From Bacillota bacterium (GTDB lineage Bacteria > Bacillota > Clostridia > Christensenellales > CALWSW01): a DNA stretch of 6,168 nt. Position numbers and translations under genes: made by a program. The DNA is taken from positions 1-6,168 of the forward strand of contig JAEYFO010000254.1 of the NCBI GenBank assembly GCA_023402915.1, written 5' to 3'. The notes under the pieces were generated by a model that was not told the DNA's origin, searched no databases, and saw only the letters and a list, made by a program, of their open reading frames with translations. Shown here piece by piece: positions 1-5,975 of the stretch. Position 1 is the stretch's first letter; each line of letters begins with the position of its first letter.

Positions 1-5
1 CCTTC

Positions 6-96
6 ACCCCTTCGGGGCACACGGCGGGGCACACGGCACGCCGGGGGCGCTTTACCCCTCCGGGGCACAGGTCTGCCCGCACCCCTCCGGGGCACA
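6..96. repeat. Short GC-rich interspersed repeat, three full copies and one half copy
   Basis: The 16-base unit ACCCCTYCGGGGCACA occurs at 6-21, 54-69 and 81-96, and its right half CGGGGCACA recurs at 25-33. Each full unit can fold as a CCCC/GGGG stem with a 3-base loop on either strand. The offsets between CGGGGCACA cores are 12, 36 and 27 bases, all multiples of three, so the + frame starting at base 1 reads Leu-Arg-Gly-Thr or Arg-Gly-Thr repeatedly and stays open to a TAA at 217-219. No start codon with a ribosome site is visible, and the peptide is low in complexity. I read this as a non-coding intergenic repeat, not the tail of a gene. Confidence 0.7.
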
Positions 97-146
97 CAGC
101 AGGAACCGTATGTGCCCTTGTCAACTGAGGGTAGAAAAATCAAAAG

Positions 147-160
147 TGACAAAACCGTAA
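147..160 (+). promoter_or_regulatory. Possible BceR-type response-regulator box
   Basis: The sequence TGACA-AAAC-CGTAA is close to the inverted-repeat pattern TnACA-N4-TGTAA that I recall for regulators of BceAB-type transporters, with one mismatch in the right half. It lies 54 bases upstream of the TATAAT at 215-220, upstream of the promoter as expected for an activator site. The match is short and the consensus is from memory, so this is a weak, context-supported call. Confidence 0.35.
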
Positions 161-168
161 GAAACCGG

Positions 169-215
169 GCGGGATTTGTAAGGTCATTCGATGGCAGGCG
201 AATCCCGCATTTTTT
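169..215 (+). terminator. Hairpin followed by a six-T run
   Basis: The left arm GCGGGATTTG (169-178) pairs with CGAATCCCGC (199-208), giving 10 base pairs with one G-T wobble and a 20-base loop. T210-T215 follow after one base. This matches an intrinsic terminator for transcription entering from the left, although the loop is larger than usual. The T-run merges into a TATAAT at 215-220, so the same bases may serve both an upstream terminator and the transporter promoter. Confidence 0.45.
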
Positions 216-220
216 ATAAT
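215..220 (+). promoter_or_regulatory. Candidate -10 element for the transporter operon
   Basis: A perfect TATAAT lies 92 bases before the ATPase start codon. At a 16-18 base spacing the upstream hexamers (for example TGGCAG at 192-197) match the -35 consensus poorly, and there is no TG extension. A good -10 with a weak -35 is typical of an activator-dependent promoter, which suits a transporter induced by its substrate. The start point would be near 227. That last step is inference. Confidence 0.45.
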
Positions 221-240
221 GGGAGCATCTTCAAACGGCG

Positions 241-280
241 CGGAGCCGAAAAAAAGAGCGCCCGGCGCAAAAAGGCTCCG
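241..280 (+). other. Two-stem structure in the presumed 5' leader
   Basis: CGGAGCC (241-247) is the exact complement of GGCTCCG (274-280), and the pair encloses a small hairpin formed by GCGC (258-261) and GCGC (265-268). A-rich internal loops separate the two stems. No T-run follows, so this is not a terminator. It could stabilise the mRNA or simply reflect GC-rich sequence. It does not match any riboswitch I recognise. Confidence 0.3.
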
Positions 281-311
281 GCCGGAATTCAGGCATCGAC
301 GGAGGTGCGGC

Positions 312-1082
312 ATGGAATTGCTCAAAATTCAAAATCTCAAAAAGGTATACAGCACGAAGCTGGGCTTGCAGCAGTGCGTTGCGCTCAAAAATGTCAGCTT
401 TTCGGTGGAGGAGGGGGAATTCGTGGCCATCATGGGCCCGTCCGGCAGCGGCAAGACGACGCTTTTGAACCTGCTGGCTTCGCTCGACCGGCCGACGGGC
501 GGCGACGTGCTCCTTGGCGGCGTGAGCTTTTCGTCCGTGCGGGACAAGGACCTTTCCAAGTTCCGCCGGGACAATCTCGGGTTTGTGTTTCAGGATTTCA
601 ACCTGCTCGATACCTTTTCCCTCAAGGACAACATCCTGCTGCCGCTGGTGCTTTCTCAGGTGCCCTATCAGAAAATGGAAGCGCGGCTCCTGCCCGTGGC
701 ACGGGCGCTGGACATCGAGCCGCTTTTGAATAAATTTCCCTATGAAGTGTCCGGCGGCGAAAAACAGCGCGCCGCCGTGGCGCGGGCGGTCATCACCGAT
801 CCGAAGCTGATCCTGGCGGACGAACCGACCGGCGCGCTGGACTCCAAAGCCTCCGCGAGCCTGCTTCGCAGTTTCCGCGACCTCAACGAGCAGGGCGGAA
901 AGACCATCCTCATGGTGACGCACAGCGCGCAGGCTGCCAGCTACGCCAAGCGGGTGCTGTTCATCAAGGACGGCGAGATCTTTGCCCAGCTCTATCGCGG
1001 CGGCGAGGACAACCGGGCGTTTTTCGACCGGATCGTGAGCAATCTTGCGGTGCTCTCGGAAGGGGGCGCGGACGTTGGCTAA
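312..1082 (+). CDS. BceA-type ABC transporter ATP-binding protein
   Basis: This 256-residue cytoplasmic ATPase should energise the permease encoded by the next gene. All nucleotide-binding motifs are intact: Walker A GPSGSGKT (42-49), Q-loop Gln94, signature VSGGE (146-150), Walker B LILAD with catalytic Glu171 (166-171), D-loop ALD (175-177) and switch His204. The length and the stretch FVFQDFNLLDTFSLKDNI (91-108) are typical of the MacB/LolD-like class that includes BceA. The ATG at 312 is preceded by GGAGG at 301-305 with a 6-base gap. An earlier in-frame ATG at 219 lies within the TATAAT region, has no ribosome site and would add 31 residues absent from the family. The reading frame ends inside the permease start (8-nt overlap). 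Family knowledge points to sensing and relief of cell-wall-active peptide antibiotics; the actual substrate cannot be read from the sequence. Confidence 0.95.
   Translation: MELLKIQNLKKVYSTKLGLQQCVALKNVSFSVEEGEFVAIMGPSGSGKTTLLNLLASLDRPTGGDVLLGGVSFSSVRDKDLSKFRRDNLGFVFQDFNLLDTFSLKDNILLPLVLSQVPYQKMEARLLPVARALDIEPLLNKFPYEVSGGEKQRAAVARAVITDPKLILADEPTGALDSKASASLLRSFRDLNEQGGKTILMVTHSAQAASYAKRVLFIKDGEIFAQLYRGGEDNRAFFDRIVSNLAVLSEGGADVG
1058..1066 (+). promoter_or_regulatory. Ribosome binding site that sets the permease start
   Basis: GGAAGGGGG lies inside the end of the ATPase gene, 8 bases before a TTG at 1075. This favours TTG1075 over the earlier in-frame TTG at 1045, which has no purine-rich site before it and would add a ten-residue head unlike the family. 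Confidence 0.75.
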
Positions 1083-2823
1083 GGGATTTTACCGCAGGCT
1101 TGCGTGGAACAACCTGCGCCGCAGCAGGGACGTCTGCCTGCCCTATATGATCGCGACGGCCATCATCAGCAGCGTATTTTTCCTGACGGTGGGGCTGGCG
1201 CTTTCCGATAAGCTCTCAAGCGTTCCCGCCGGGAAAACGACCCAGGGCATGTTCGCCATGGCCATCGGGCTGTTCGCCGTGTTCGCCGTGGAATTTATGG
1301 CCTATATCAACAATTTCCTCGTCAAGCGGCGCAAAAAGGAATTCGGCCTTTACGGCGTACTGGGCCTTTCCAAAAGCCACGTGGGACGGGTGCTCCTTTG
1401 GGAAAACGGAATGACCATCGGCATCGGCGTGCTGGCGGGCATGGCGTTTTCGCTGGTGTTCGGGCGGCTGCTGTTTCTGCTGCTGCTCAAGCTCATCCGC
1501 GCCGCGCCGGACAGCGCGTTTTCCATCGGTCCGAAAGCCTATATTCTCACAGGAATCTTGTTTCTGTTCATCTATATCGCGACGAGCGTCTATAATCTCG
1601 TCCAGATCCGGCTTTCCAACCCTATCGAGCTGCTCCACAGCGAAAAAGAGGGGGATAAACCGGATAGCAAATTCCTCGTTCCGGCGGCGGTGATCGGCTT
1701 TGTGCTGCTGGGCGCGGCGTACTATTACGCCTGGACGATCAAGGTCTCCACGGCGGCGCTGGGATTGTTTTTCCCGCTGGCGCTGCTGGTCATCCTCGCA
1801 ACGTGCCTGCTGTTTACGTCCGGCAGCATCGTTGTGCTTCGAATGCTCCGCGCCAACAAGCGCGTTTATTATAAACTCAAAAACTTCGTTTCCATTTCCG
1901 GCATGTTCCACCGGATGCGGCAAAACGCCGCAGGTCTTGCGGTCATCTGCATCCTTTCGACCATGCTCGTCGTCACGGTTTCCACGACGTTGGCGCTCTA
2001 TCTGGGTCAGGAGAGCATCCTCAAGGAAACCTATCCGGGCTACGACGTGGCCGTCAGCCTTTACCGCGGCGCATTGGACGATACGACCGACGCAAAACGG
2101 GAGACGGCTGTGGAAAAGCTTGGAAAGCAGCTCGACGGGCAGATCGAAGCGCTTTGCAAACACTACGGTGTGGAAACGGAAAAACTCGACCTGCCCGCGC
2201 AGCGGATTCAAGACGCGAGCCTTGAAGGCAGCGGGAGCGGCTGGTATTACGACAAGGTGCAATATTTTGACCATTGCGCCTACGCGGGCGGCCGGTTCGT
2301 CTTGAAGCTCAACGCCGGGCAGACCGAGGGACTCGCTTTCAGCAAGGCCTTTGACGAGGCCTGTATGTCTCTTGCGGGCGATGGCATCTCGTGGACGAAC
2401 AGCGTCTACAATTCCCGGCAGCAGGGCTATGCCGTCTATGGCGGGCTGCTGTTCCTCGGGGCGTTTTTCGGAATTCTGTTTCTGTCCGTGACGGTGCTGC
2501 TGATCTATTTCAAGCAGGTGACGGAAGGCCACGAGGATAAGGAACGCTTTGAAATCCTGCAAAAGGTCGGCATGGATGAATCCCAGGTGAGATCCACCAT
2601 CAACCGGCAGATCCTCTGGGTGTTCTTCCTGCCGCTGGGCATGACGTTCCTTCACATGGTCTTTGCCAGCCGGATCATCGCCAGGATGCTCGAATGCTTC
2701 TTGATCTATGACTGGACGCTGACCATCAGCTGCGCCGCCGGCGTTTGCGCGGTGTTTGCGCTGCTGTATCTGATCGTTTACCGGGCGACGGCGAAAACCT
2801 ATTTCAAGATCGTCAAATGGTGA
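1075..2823 (+). CDS. BceB-type ABC transporter permease (FtsX-like), short extracellular domain
   Basis: This 582-residue integral membrane protein is the partner of the upstream ATPase. Ten hydrophobic segments are visible, at about 22-42, 58-77, 112-139, 152-174, 201-220, 226-247, 288-311, 453-478, 512-532 and 548-570. A soluble stretch of about 140 residues (312-452) sits between segments 7 and 8, the hallmark of BceB permeases, in which that domain takes part in peptide sensing and resistance. Typical cytoplasmic motifs follow segments 2 and 8: KRRKKEFGLYGVLGLSK (84-100) and EGHEDKERFEILQKVGM (484-500). BceB proteins are usually nearer 620-670 residues, and most of the shortfall falls in the extracellular domain. 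The reading frame is clean. The start is a TTG that overlaps the ATPase stop, which suggests translational coupling. The substrate is unknown; bacitracin- or lantibiotic-like peptides are the family norm. Confidence 0.92.
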   Translation: MAKGFYRRLAWNNLRRSRDVCLPYMIATAIISSVFFLTVGLALSDKLSSVPAGKTTQGMFAMAIGLFAVFAVEFMAYINNFLVKRRKKEFGLYGVLGLSKSHVGRVLLWENGMTIGIGVLAGMAFSLVFGRLLFLLLLKLIRAAPDSAFSIGPKAYILTGILFLFIYIATSVYNLVQIRLSNPIELLHSEKEGDKPDSKFLVPAAVIGFVLLGAAYYYAWTIKVSTAALGLFFPLALLVILATCLLFTSGSIVVLRMLRANKRVYYKLKNFVSISGMFHRMRQNAAGLAVICILSTMLVVTVSTTLALYLGQESILKETYPGYDVAVSLYRGALDDTTDAKRETAVEKLGKQLDGQIEALCKHYGVETEKLDLPAQRIQDASLEGSGSGWYYDKVQYFDHCAYAGGRFVLKLNAGQTEGLAFSKAFDEACMSLAGDGISWTNSVYNSRQQGYAVYGGLLFLGAFFGILFLSVTVLLIYFKQVTEGHEDKERFEILQKVGMDESQVRSTINRQILWVFFLPLGMTFLHMVFASRIIARMLECFLIYDWTLTISCAAGVCAVFALLYLIVYRATAKTYFKIVKW

Positions 2824-2864
2824 CCCTTCTCCCAAAAAACAGAAAACGAAAGAAAGAGATCATG

Positions 2865-2888
2865 GCGGGCTTCCCGCGGGAGGCCCGC
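2865..2888. other. GC-rich hairpin just after the permease gene
   Basis: GCGGGCTTCC (2865-2874) pairs with GGAGGCCCGC (2879-2888), leaving a 4-base CGCG loop and one T-G wobble. No T-run follows, so it is not an intrinsic terminator in itself. It may protect the transporter mRNA 3' end from exonucleases. A second small stem lies at 2916-2930 (CGGCGC, loop GCA, GCGCCG). Confidence 0.6.
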
Positions 2889-2945
2889 TCAATATTGGCA
2901 GACCAAAAGAAAAAACGGCGCGCAGCGCCGCTCATAGCGCAAAAG

Positions 2946-2982
2946 AAATTGCCCTCCTGCAAAGCGCGGGAGGGCAATTTTT
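2946..2982. terminator. Strong, probably bidirectional intrinsic terminator
   Basis: A 15-bp stem (2946-2960 with 2966-2980, one T-G wobble) closes on a 5-base loop. The + strand exits into TTTTT (2978-2982) and then another T-rich stretch. On the minus strand the stem exits into TTTCTTTT. It lies between the convergent permease and MBL-fold hydrolase genes, 123 bases after the permease stop and about 130 bases after the hydrolase stop, so it can end both transcripts. Confidence 0.85.
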
Positions 2983-3111
2983 GTTGGGTTTGCTTTTTGA
3001 AAATCGGGCGCGAAAAGAGTTTTGAAGCAGCGGCCGATTTGCAGGAAGGCAGATCGTTTCTATTCTTTGACGGAATTTGAGAAAAGCGCTCTTTTTCGTG
3101 CCGCAGCCCGC

Positions 3112-3891
3112 TTAAAGATGGATCGAAAACGCTCCGAACGCAAACAGCCCGGCGCCCTGAAAGAGCTTTTTCTCCCGTTCCAATGCAGAAAACGCCGCGT
3201 CGATCTCCGCCGTCAGGCCGGGGGAGAGGGGGAAAGCGTGATGCCCCGGAAAGAGTTGGGAAACGGGCAGGGCGCGAACACGCCGGACGGAACCGGCAAA
3301 GGCGCGTGGGTCGGTCGTGGGGTAAAACGCATCCAGACAGCCTGCATAAATCAGATCGCCGGAAAAGAGCGCGCCCCGCGCCCGCTCAAAAAAGCAGCAG
3401 TGTCCCGGCGAATGGCCGGGCGTGTGAAGCACCTCCAGCGTCCGGCCGCCCAGATCGATCCGCTGCCCGTCAAAGAGCAGCTTTGTCGCGCCGCCCTGAT
3501 AAATTTGATAGGAGTCCAAAGAAAAATCCTCCGGAAACGGGCAGGGGCGAGCGGTCAGATTCTGCCTGACAACGGAGAGCGGCAGGGGGAAGTTTCCTGA
3601 AAGCCAGCCTGCTTCCGCTTCGTGAACGGCCACGGAAGAAAATTCGCCGTGACTGCCGATGTGATCCCAATGGGCGTGGGTCGTCAAAACGAGGATGGGC
3701 AGCGCTGTCAGCGCCTCAACGACGGGCCGGAGGCGCGACACGCCCAGCCCCGTATCGATGAGGGCGGCGCGTTCCGTTCCAAAGAGCAGATAGCAGTGCG
3801 GTTCCTCCCAGTGGAGCGGTTCGCTGATCGCAAAGGTGTCGCGATCGAGCTGCGCAACGGAAAACCAGCGGGAGCAGGCGGCGTATTTCAT
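3112..3891 (-). CDS. Metallo-beta-lactamase-fold hydrolase
   Basis: This 259-residue, probably cytoplasmic enzyme has the full binuclear metal site of the fold: His72, His74, Asp76 and His77 in THAHWDHIG, His160 in HTPGHSPG, Asp179 in FSGDL, and His217/His218 in FPGHH, with the structural Asp46 in LIDTG. The family includes glyoxalase II-like thioester hydrolases and many uncharacterised hydrolases, so the substrate is not predictable. The ATG at 3891 was chosen because GGAG (3898-3901) sits 6 bases upstream and MKYAACSRWFSV begins where related proteins usually begin. The frame is open for another 82 codons upstream, but that stretch is made of hairpins and palindromes and does not look like protein. 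It lies 217 bases downstream of the NFACT gene on the same strand and may be read through from it. Confidence 0.88.
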   Translation of the reverse strand: MKYAACSRWFSVAQLDRDTFAISEPLHWEEPHCYLLFGTERAALIDTGLGVSRLRPVVEALTALPILVLTTHAHWDHIGSHGEFSSVAVHEAEAGWLSGNFPLPLSVVRQNLTARPCPFPEDFSLDSYQIYQGGATKLLFDGQRIDLGGRTLEVLHTPGHSPGHCCFFERARGALFSGDLIYAGCLDAFYPTTDPRAFAGSVRRVRALPVSQLFPGHHAFPLSPGLTAEIDAAFSALEREKKLFQGAGLFAFGAFSIHL

Positions 3892-3902
3892 TGGAAACTC
3901 CA

Positions 3903-3953
3903 CGGGCGGAAAAGAGCTTCCGCAATAATCATCGGGCGGAAGAAAGACTTCCG
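3903..3953 (-). repeat. Tandem imperfect repeat of two small hairpins before the hydrolase ribosome site
   Basis: CGGGCGGAAAAGAGCTTCCG (3903-3922) and a 21-base relative (3933-3953) lie 30 bases apart. Each folds into a 6-bp stem: GCGGAA/TTCCGC at 3907-3912 and 3918-3923, and CGGAAG/CTTCCG at 3937-3942 and 3948-3953 with loop AAAGA. The proximal hairpin ends a few bases from the GGAG site, so it could affect ribosome access. A role is not proven. Confidence 0.5.
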
Positions 3954-3996
3954 AAAATAATTCAAGCAGGAAAATTTTCTGCGCAGGCGGCAGGCT

Positions 3997-4039
3997 TTCA
4001 AGGAGTCTCCTTGAAGAACCTTCGAAAAAATTTTTGAAG
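3997..4039. repeat. Pair of palindromes between the NFACT and hydrolase genes
   Basis: TTCAAGGAGTCTCCTTGAA (3997-4015) is a perfect 9-bp inverted repeat around one base. It is followed by CTTCGAAAAAATTTTTGAAG (4020-4039), a palindrome apart from one extra G. Another near-palindrome, GCAGGAAAATTTTCTGC, lies just to the left at about 3966-3982. None has the stem, loop and T-run order of a standard terminator on the minus strand. The composition and layout suggest a dispersed intergenic element or a processing site after the NFACT gene. Confidence 0.5.
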
Positions 4040-4108
4040 CCCCCTTGCGCGAAAGCAGGTTTCTGCGCGGTCAAAGGGAAAAACGGTCTTTCGCTGCTGC
4101 TTGAACGG

Positions 4109-5845
4109 TCACACCAGCCGAAGCGCCTTGACAGCACCTTCGTCCGGCGTGGCGTAGAGCGTGCGGTTCGTGCTGTAGATCACGAAGCCCGGCTTGGAAC
4201 CGGAGGGCTTCTTGACGTATTTTCGGGGCGTGTAATCCACCGGCACCTGCGCCGACGTGCGCGCCTTGGAGTGCCAGGCTGCAAGGAGCGCCGCTTCCCG
4301 AAGCGTCTGCTCGGACGGCGCGGCCGATTTGACGATCACATGGGAGCCGGGGATGTTCTTCGTGTGCATCCAGACGTCGTCGCCATCGGCAAAGCGCAGC
4401 GTCAGATCGTCGTTTTGCACGTTGTTTTTTCCGACGAAAATGTCCGTTCCGTCGCTGGAAAGATAGTGAAGCGGCCTGGTTTTGGCCAGCTTTGGCGGAC
4501 GCTTGCGGCCTTTTTCCGCCTTGGCGTACCCTTCGCGGATCAGCTCTTCGCGAATTTCGGCCAGCTCGTTTTCCTCCGTGCAGTTCTCAAGGTTATTGAT
4601 CTGCCCCTCGAGATAGGCCAGTTCTTCGGTGATTTGGGCGATCTGCCCGTCCGCCATGTCGTAGGCGGCCTTGGCCTTGTTGTAGCGCTTGTAGTATTTC
4701 TGCGCGTTGGCGGAGGGGGAGAGCGTCGGGTCGAGCGCAATGGTGACGGTCGCAAGGTTCTCGTCGTAATAATTCTGAACGCTTGCGCTTTTTGCGCCCC
4801 GCTCCAGCTGGTAGGCGTTGGCGGTGAGCAGCTCGCCAAAGAGCCGGTATTGCTCCATTTTTTCGGACTGGCGCAAAATGTCCTGCTGAATGGCCAGCTT
4901 TTTCTGGCAGCGCTCGATGTTGTTGGCCAAGATCCGGTGGAGGGACGCGCCCTTTTGCCGGATGCGATCCGTCCGCTCCCGAAGGTCGTAAAACACGTCC
5001 ATCGTCTCGCTGACGGAAGGATAGCTCTGCTTGAACTGCGGGGCGTATTGCGACGGATCGTAAGGGAAGAATGCCAGCGGGTCGCCGTAGTCGTTGAGCA
5101 CCAGCGTCGGGGAGAATTCCCCTTCCCGGATGGCGGCAAAAAACGCGGCGATGCGCCTGACGGCCATGGTGCGATGAGCCTCGTCCAGCTCGTCAAAGGC
5201 GATGGCGTCCGTTCCGGCGGCGCGCAGGGCGATCTCTGCTGCGGCGGCGGGAGAAAGGCCCGCCCAGAGGGACAAGATGGCCCGGCCAAGGGGCGCGCTG
5301 GTCTCAGAGAGCAGCTGCGCAACGGCCGCTTCATCCGCTTCGGTGGGGTCGGCCTTCCCCTGAGAGGGGGGCGCTTCATAGGGCACGCCCGGCATCAGCA
5401 CGCGCACGGAAGAAAGGGCGGGCGTGACGTGGCGGATCGCGTCCACGATGACGCCGTCCTCTTTGACCAACACGATGTTGGAGTATTTTCCCATGATCTC
5501 GACGATGAGCGTGAACGTCGAAAGGTCGCCCAGCTCGTCCTGCGCTTCGACGGCGATGTGCAAAATGCGGTCAAAACCGGGCTGCGAAAGGGAGAGCACC
5601 TTGCCGCCCGTGAGGTATTTTCGCATCAGCATACAGAACATCGGCGGCTCGGCGGGGTTCTGCCGCCCGGCGCGGGTCAGCTGCACCCGTCCGCGGGAAG
5701 CGTTGGCCGAAAGCAGCAGCCGGTGTCCGCCCCGCAACAGCAGGAGCAGCTCGTCTTTTTCCGGCTGATAGATTTTTTCGATTTTTGCGCCGATGATTTT
5801 TCCGGCCAGCTCTGCGCGCGCCGCGGCGAGCGTGATTCCATCCAT
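4109..5845 (-). CDS. rqcH: NFACT-family ribosome rescue factor, RqcH/FbpA type
   Basis: This 578-residue protein matches bacterial RqcH in length and domain order. The NFACT-N domain (about 1-165) carries Asp92-Arg93 in GFDRILHI, the pair known in Bacillus RqcH to be needed for alanine tailing, and EIMGKYSN (116-123). A helix-hairpin-helix stretch follows (about 190-212, LWAGLSPAAAAEI), then a long charged coiled-coil middle (about 280-435). The NFACT-R domain (about 455-545) holds IFVGKNNVQNDDLT and DDVWMHTKNIPGSHVIVKS. In the family, RqcH binds obstructed 50S subunits carrying peptidyl-tRNA and recruits tRNA-Ala to add C-terminal alanine tails that mark the nascent chain for proteolysis. 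Older annotations call these proteins fibronectin-binding. The ATG at 5845 has AGGGAG (5856-5861) 10 bases upstream, and the first residues MDGITLAAARAEL fit the family start. Confidence 0.95.
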   Translation of the reverse strand: MDGITLAAARAELAGKIIGAKIEKIYQPEKDELLLLLRGGHRLLLSANASRGRVQLTRAGRQNPAEPPMFCMLMRKYLTGGKVLSLSQPGFDRILHIAVEAQDELGDLSTFTLIVEIMGKYSNIVLVKEDGVIVDAIRHVTPALSSVRVLMPGVPYEAPPSQGKADPTEADEAAVAQLLSETSAPLGRAILSLWAGLSPAAAAEIALRAAGTDAIAFDELDEAHRTMAVRRIAAFFAAIREGEFSPTLVLNDYGDPLAFFPYDPSQYAPQFKQSYPSVSETMDVFYDLRERTDRIRQKGASLHRILANNIERCQKKLAIQQDILRQSEKMEQYRLFGELLTANAYQLERGAKSASVQNYYDENLATVTIALDPTLSPSANAQKYYKRYNKAKAAYDMADGQIAQITEELAYLEGQINNLENCTEENELAEIREELIREGYAKAEKGRKRPPKLAKTRPLHYLSSDGTDIFVGKNNVQNDDLTLRFADGDDVWMHTKNIPGSHVIVKSAAPSEQTLREAALLAAWHSKARTSAQVPVDYTPRKYVKKPSGSKPGFVIYSTNRTLYATPDEGAVKALRLV

Positions 5846-5901
5846 TTTTGATAAACTCCCTGAAGGTCAGATTTCAAAATTCTGAGGCGGCGCACGATGG
5901 C

Positions 5902-5921
5902 TTTTGAAAAATTTTTGAAAA
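5902..5921 (-). repeat. AT-rich palindrome-like element in the NFACT 5' leader
   Basis: TTTTGAAAAATTTTTGAAAA is symmetric except for one G facing G on each side. It shares the core GAAAAATTTTTGAA (give or take one A) with the element at 4020-4039, so similar sequences flank the NFACT gene. It lies between the predicted transcript start (about 5941) and the ribosome site, so it would be transcribed as part of the leader. Confidence 0.4.
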
Positions 5922-5947
5922 AACACCCGCTGTCCGCCGTTTGTTCA

Positions 5948-5975
5948 ATTATATCGCAAAAGCGCCCGGTTGCAA
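5948..5975 (-). promoter_or_regulatory. Sigma-A type promoter for the NFACT gene
   Basis: On the minus strand, TTGCAA (5970-5975) is followed after 16 bases by a perfect TATAAT (5948-5953). The -35 matches TTGACA at four of six positions. Transcription would start near 5941, giving a leader of about 95 bases. No regulator site is obvious, which suits a constitutive housekeeping gene. Confidence 0.75.

Larger units (their letters stand above)
1..311. other. Intergenic region upstream of the transporter
   Basis: No gene is supportable in these 311 bases. From left to right they hold the GC-rich repeats, an AT-richer stretch (about 120-165) with a possible regulator box, a hairpin with a T-run (169-215), a TATAAT (215-220), a two-stem leader structure (241-280) and the ATPase ribosome site (301-305). 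No two-component regulator gene, which commonly neighbours transporters of this type, is present here; one could lie beyond the left edge. Confidence 0.7.

Noticed and set aside
6..96. CRISPR array
   Set aside because: The repeats are only 16 bases, the spacings are short and irregular, and no cas gene is present.
219..311. N-terminal extension of the ATPase from the ATG at 219
   Set aside because: That ATG overlaps the TATAAT, has no ribosome site, and the extra 31 residues are basic and low in complexity; ATG312 has GGAGG in front.
1216..2835. Long minus-strand open frame of 539 codons opposite the permease
   Set aside because: It lies wholly antisense to a clear ten-segment permease, its peptide is rich in His, Arg, Gln and Glu with no recognisable domain, and GC-rich codon use on the other strand explains its openness.
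2862..3080. Small + strand gene after the permease
   Set aside because: The open frame runs straight through the GC hairpin and the strong terminator, and its peptide shows no domain.
3022..3600. + strand frames overlapping the end of the hydrolase gene
   Set aside because: They are antisense to a hydrolase with a complete metal site and have no supporting start or domain.
3892..4137. 82-residue extension of the MBL-fold hydrolase
   Set aside because: The stretch is made of palindromes and hairpin repeats and overlaps the end of the NFACT gene; ATG3891 has a well-placed GGAG.
4034..5851. Long plus-strand open frame of 605 codons opposite the NFACT gene
   Set aside because: It mirrors the NFACT gene, shows no domain or plausible start, and the minus-strand frame carries all the family motifs.
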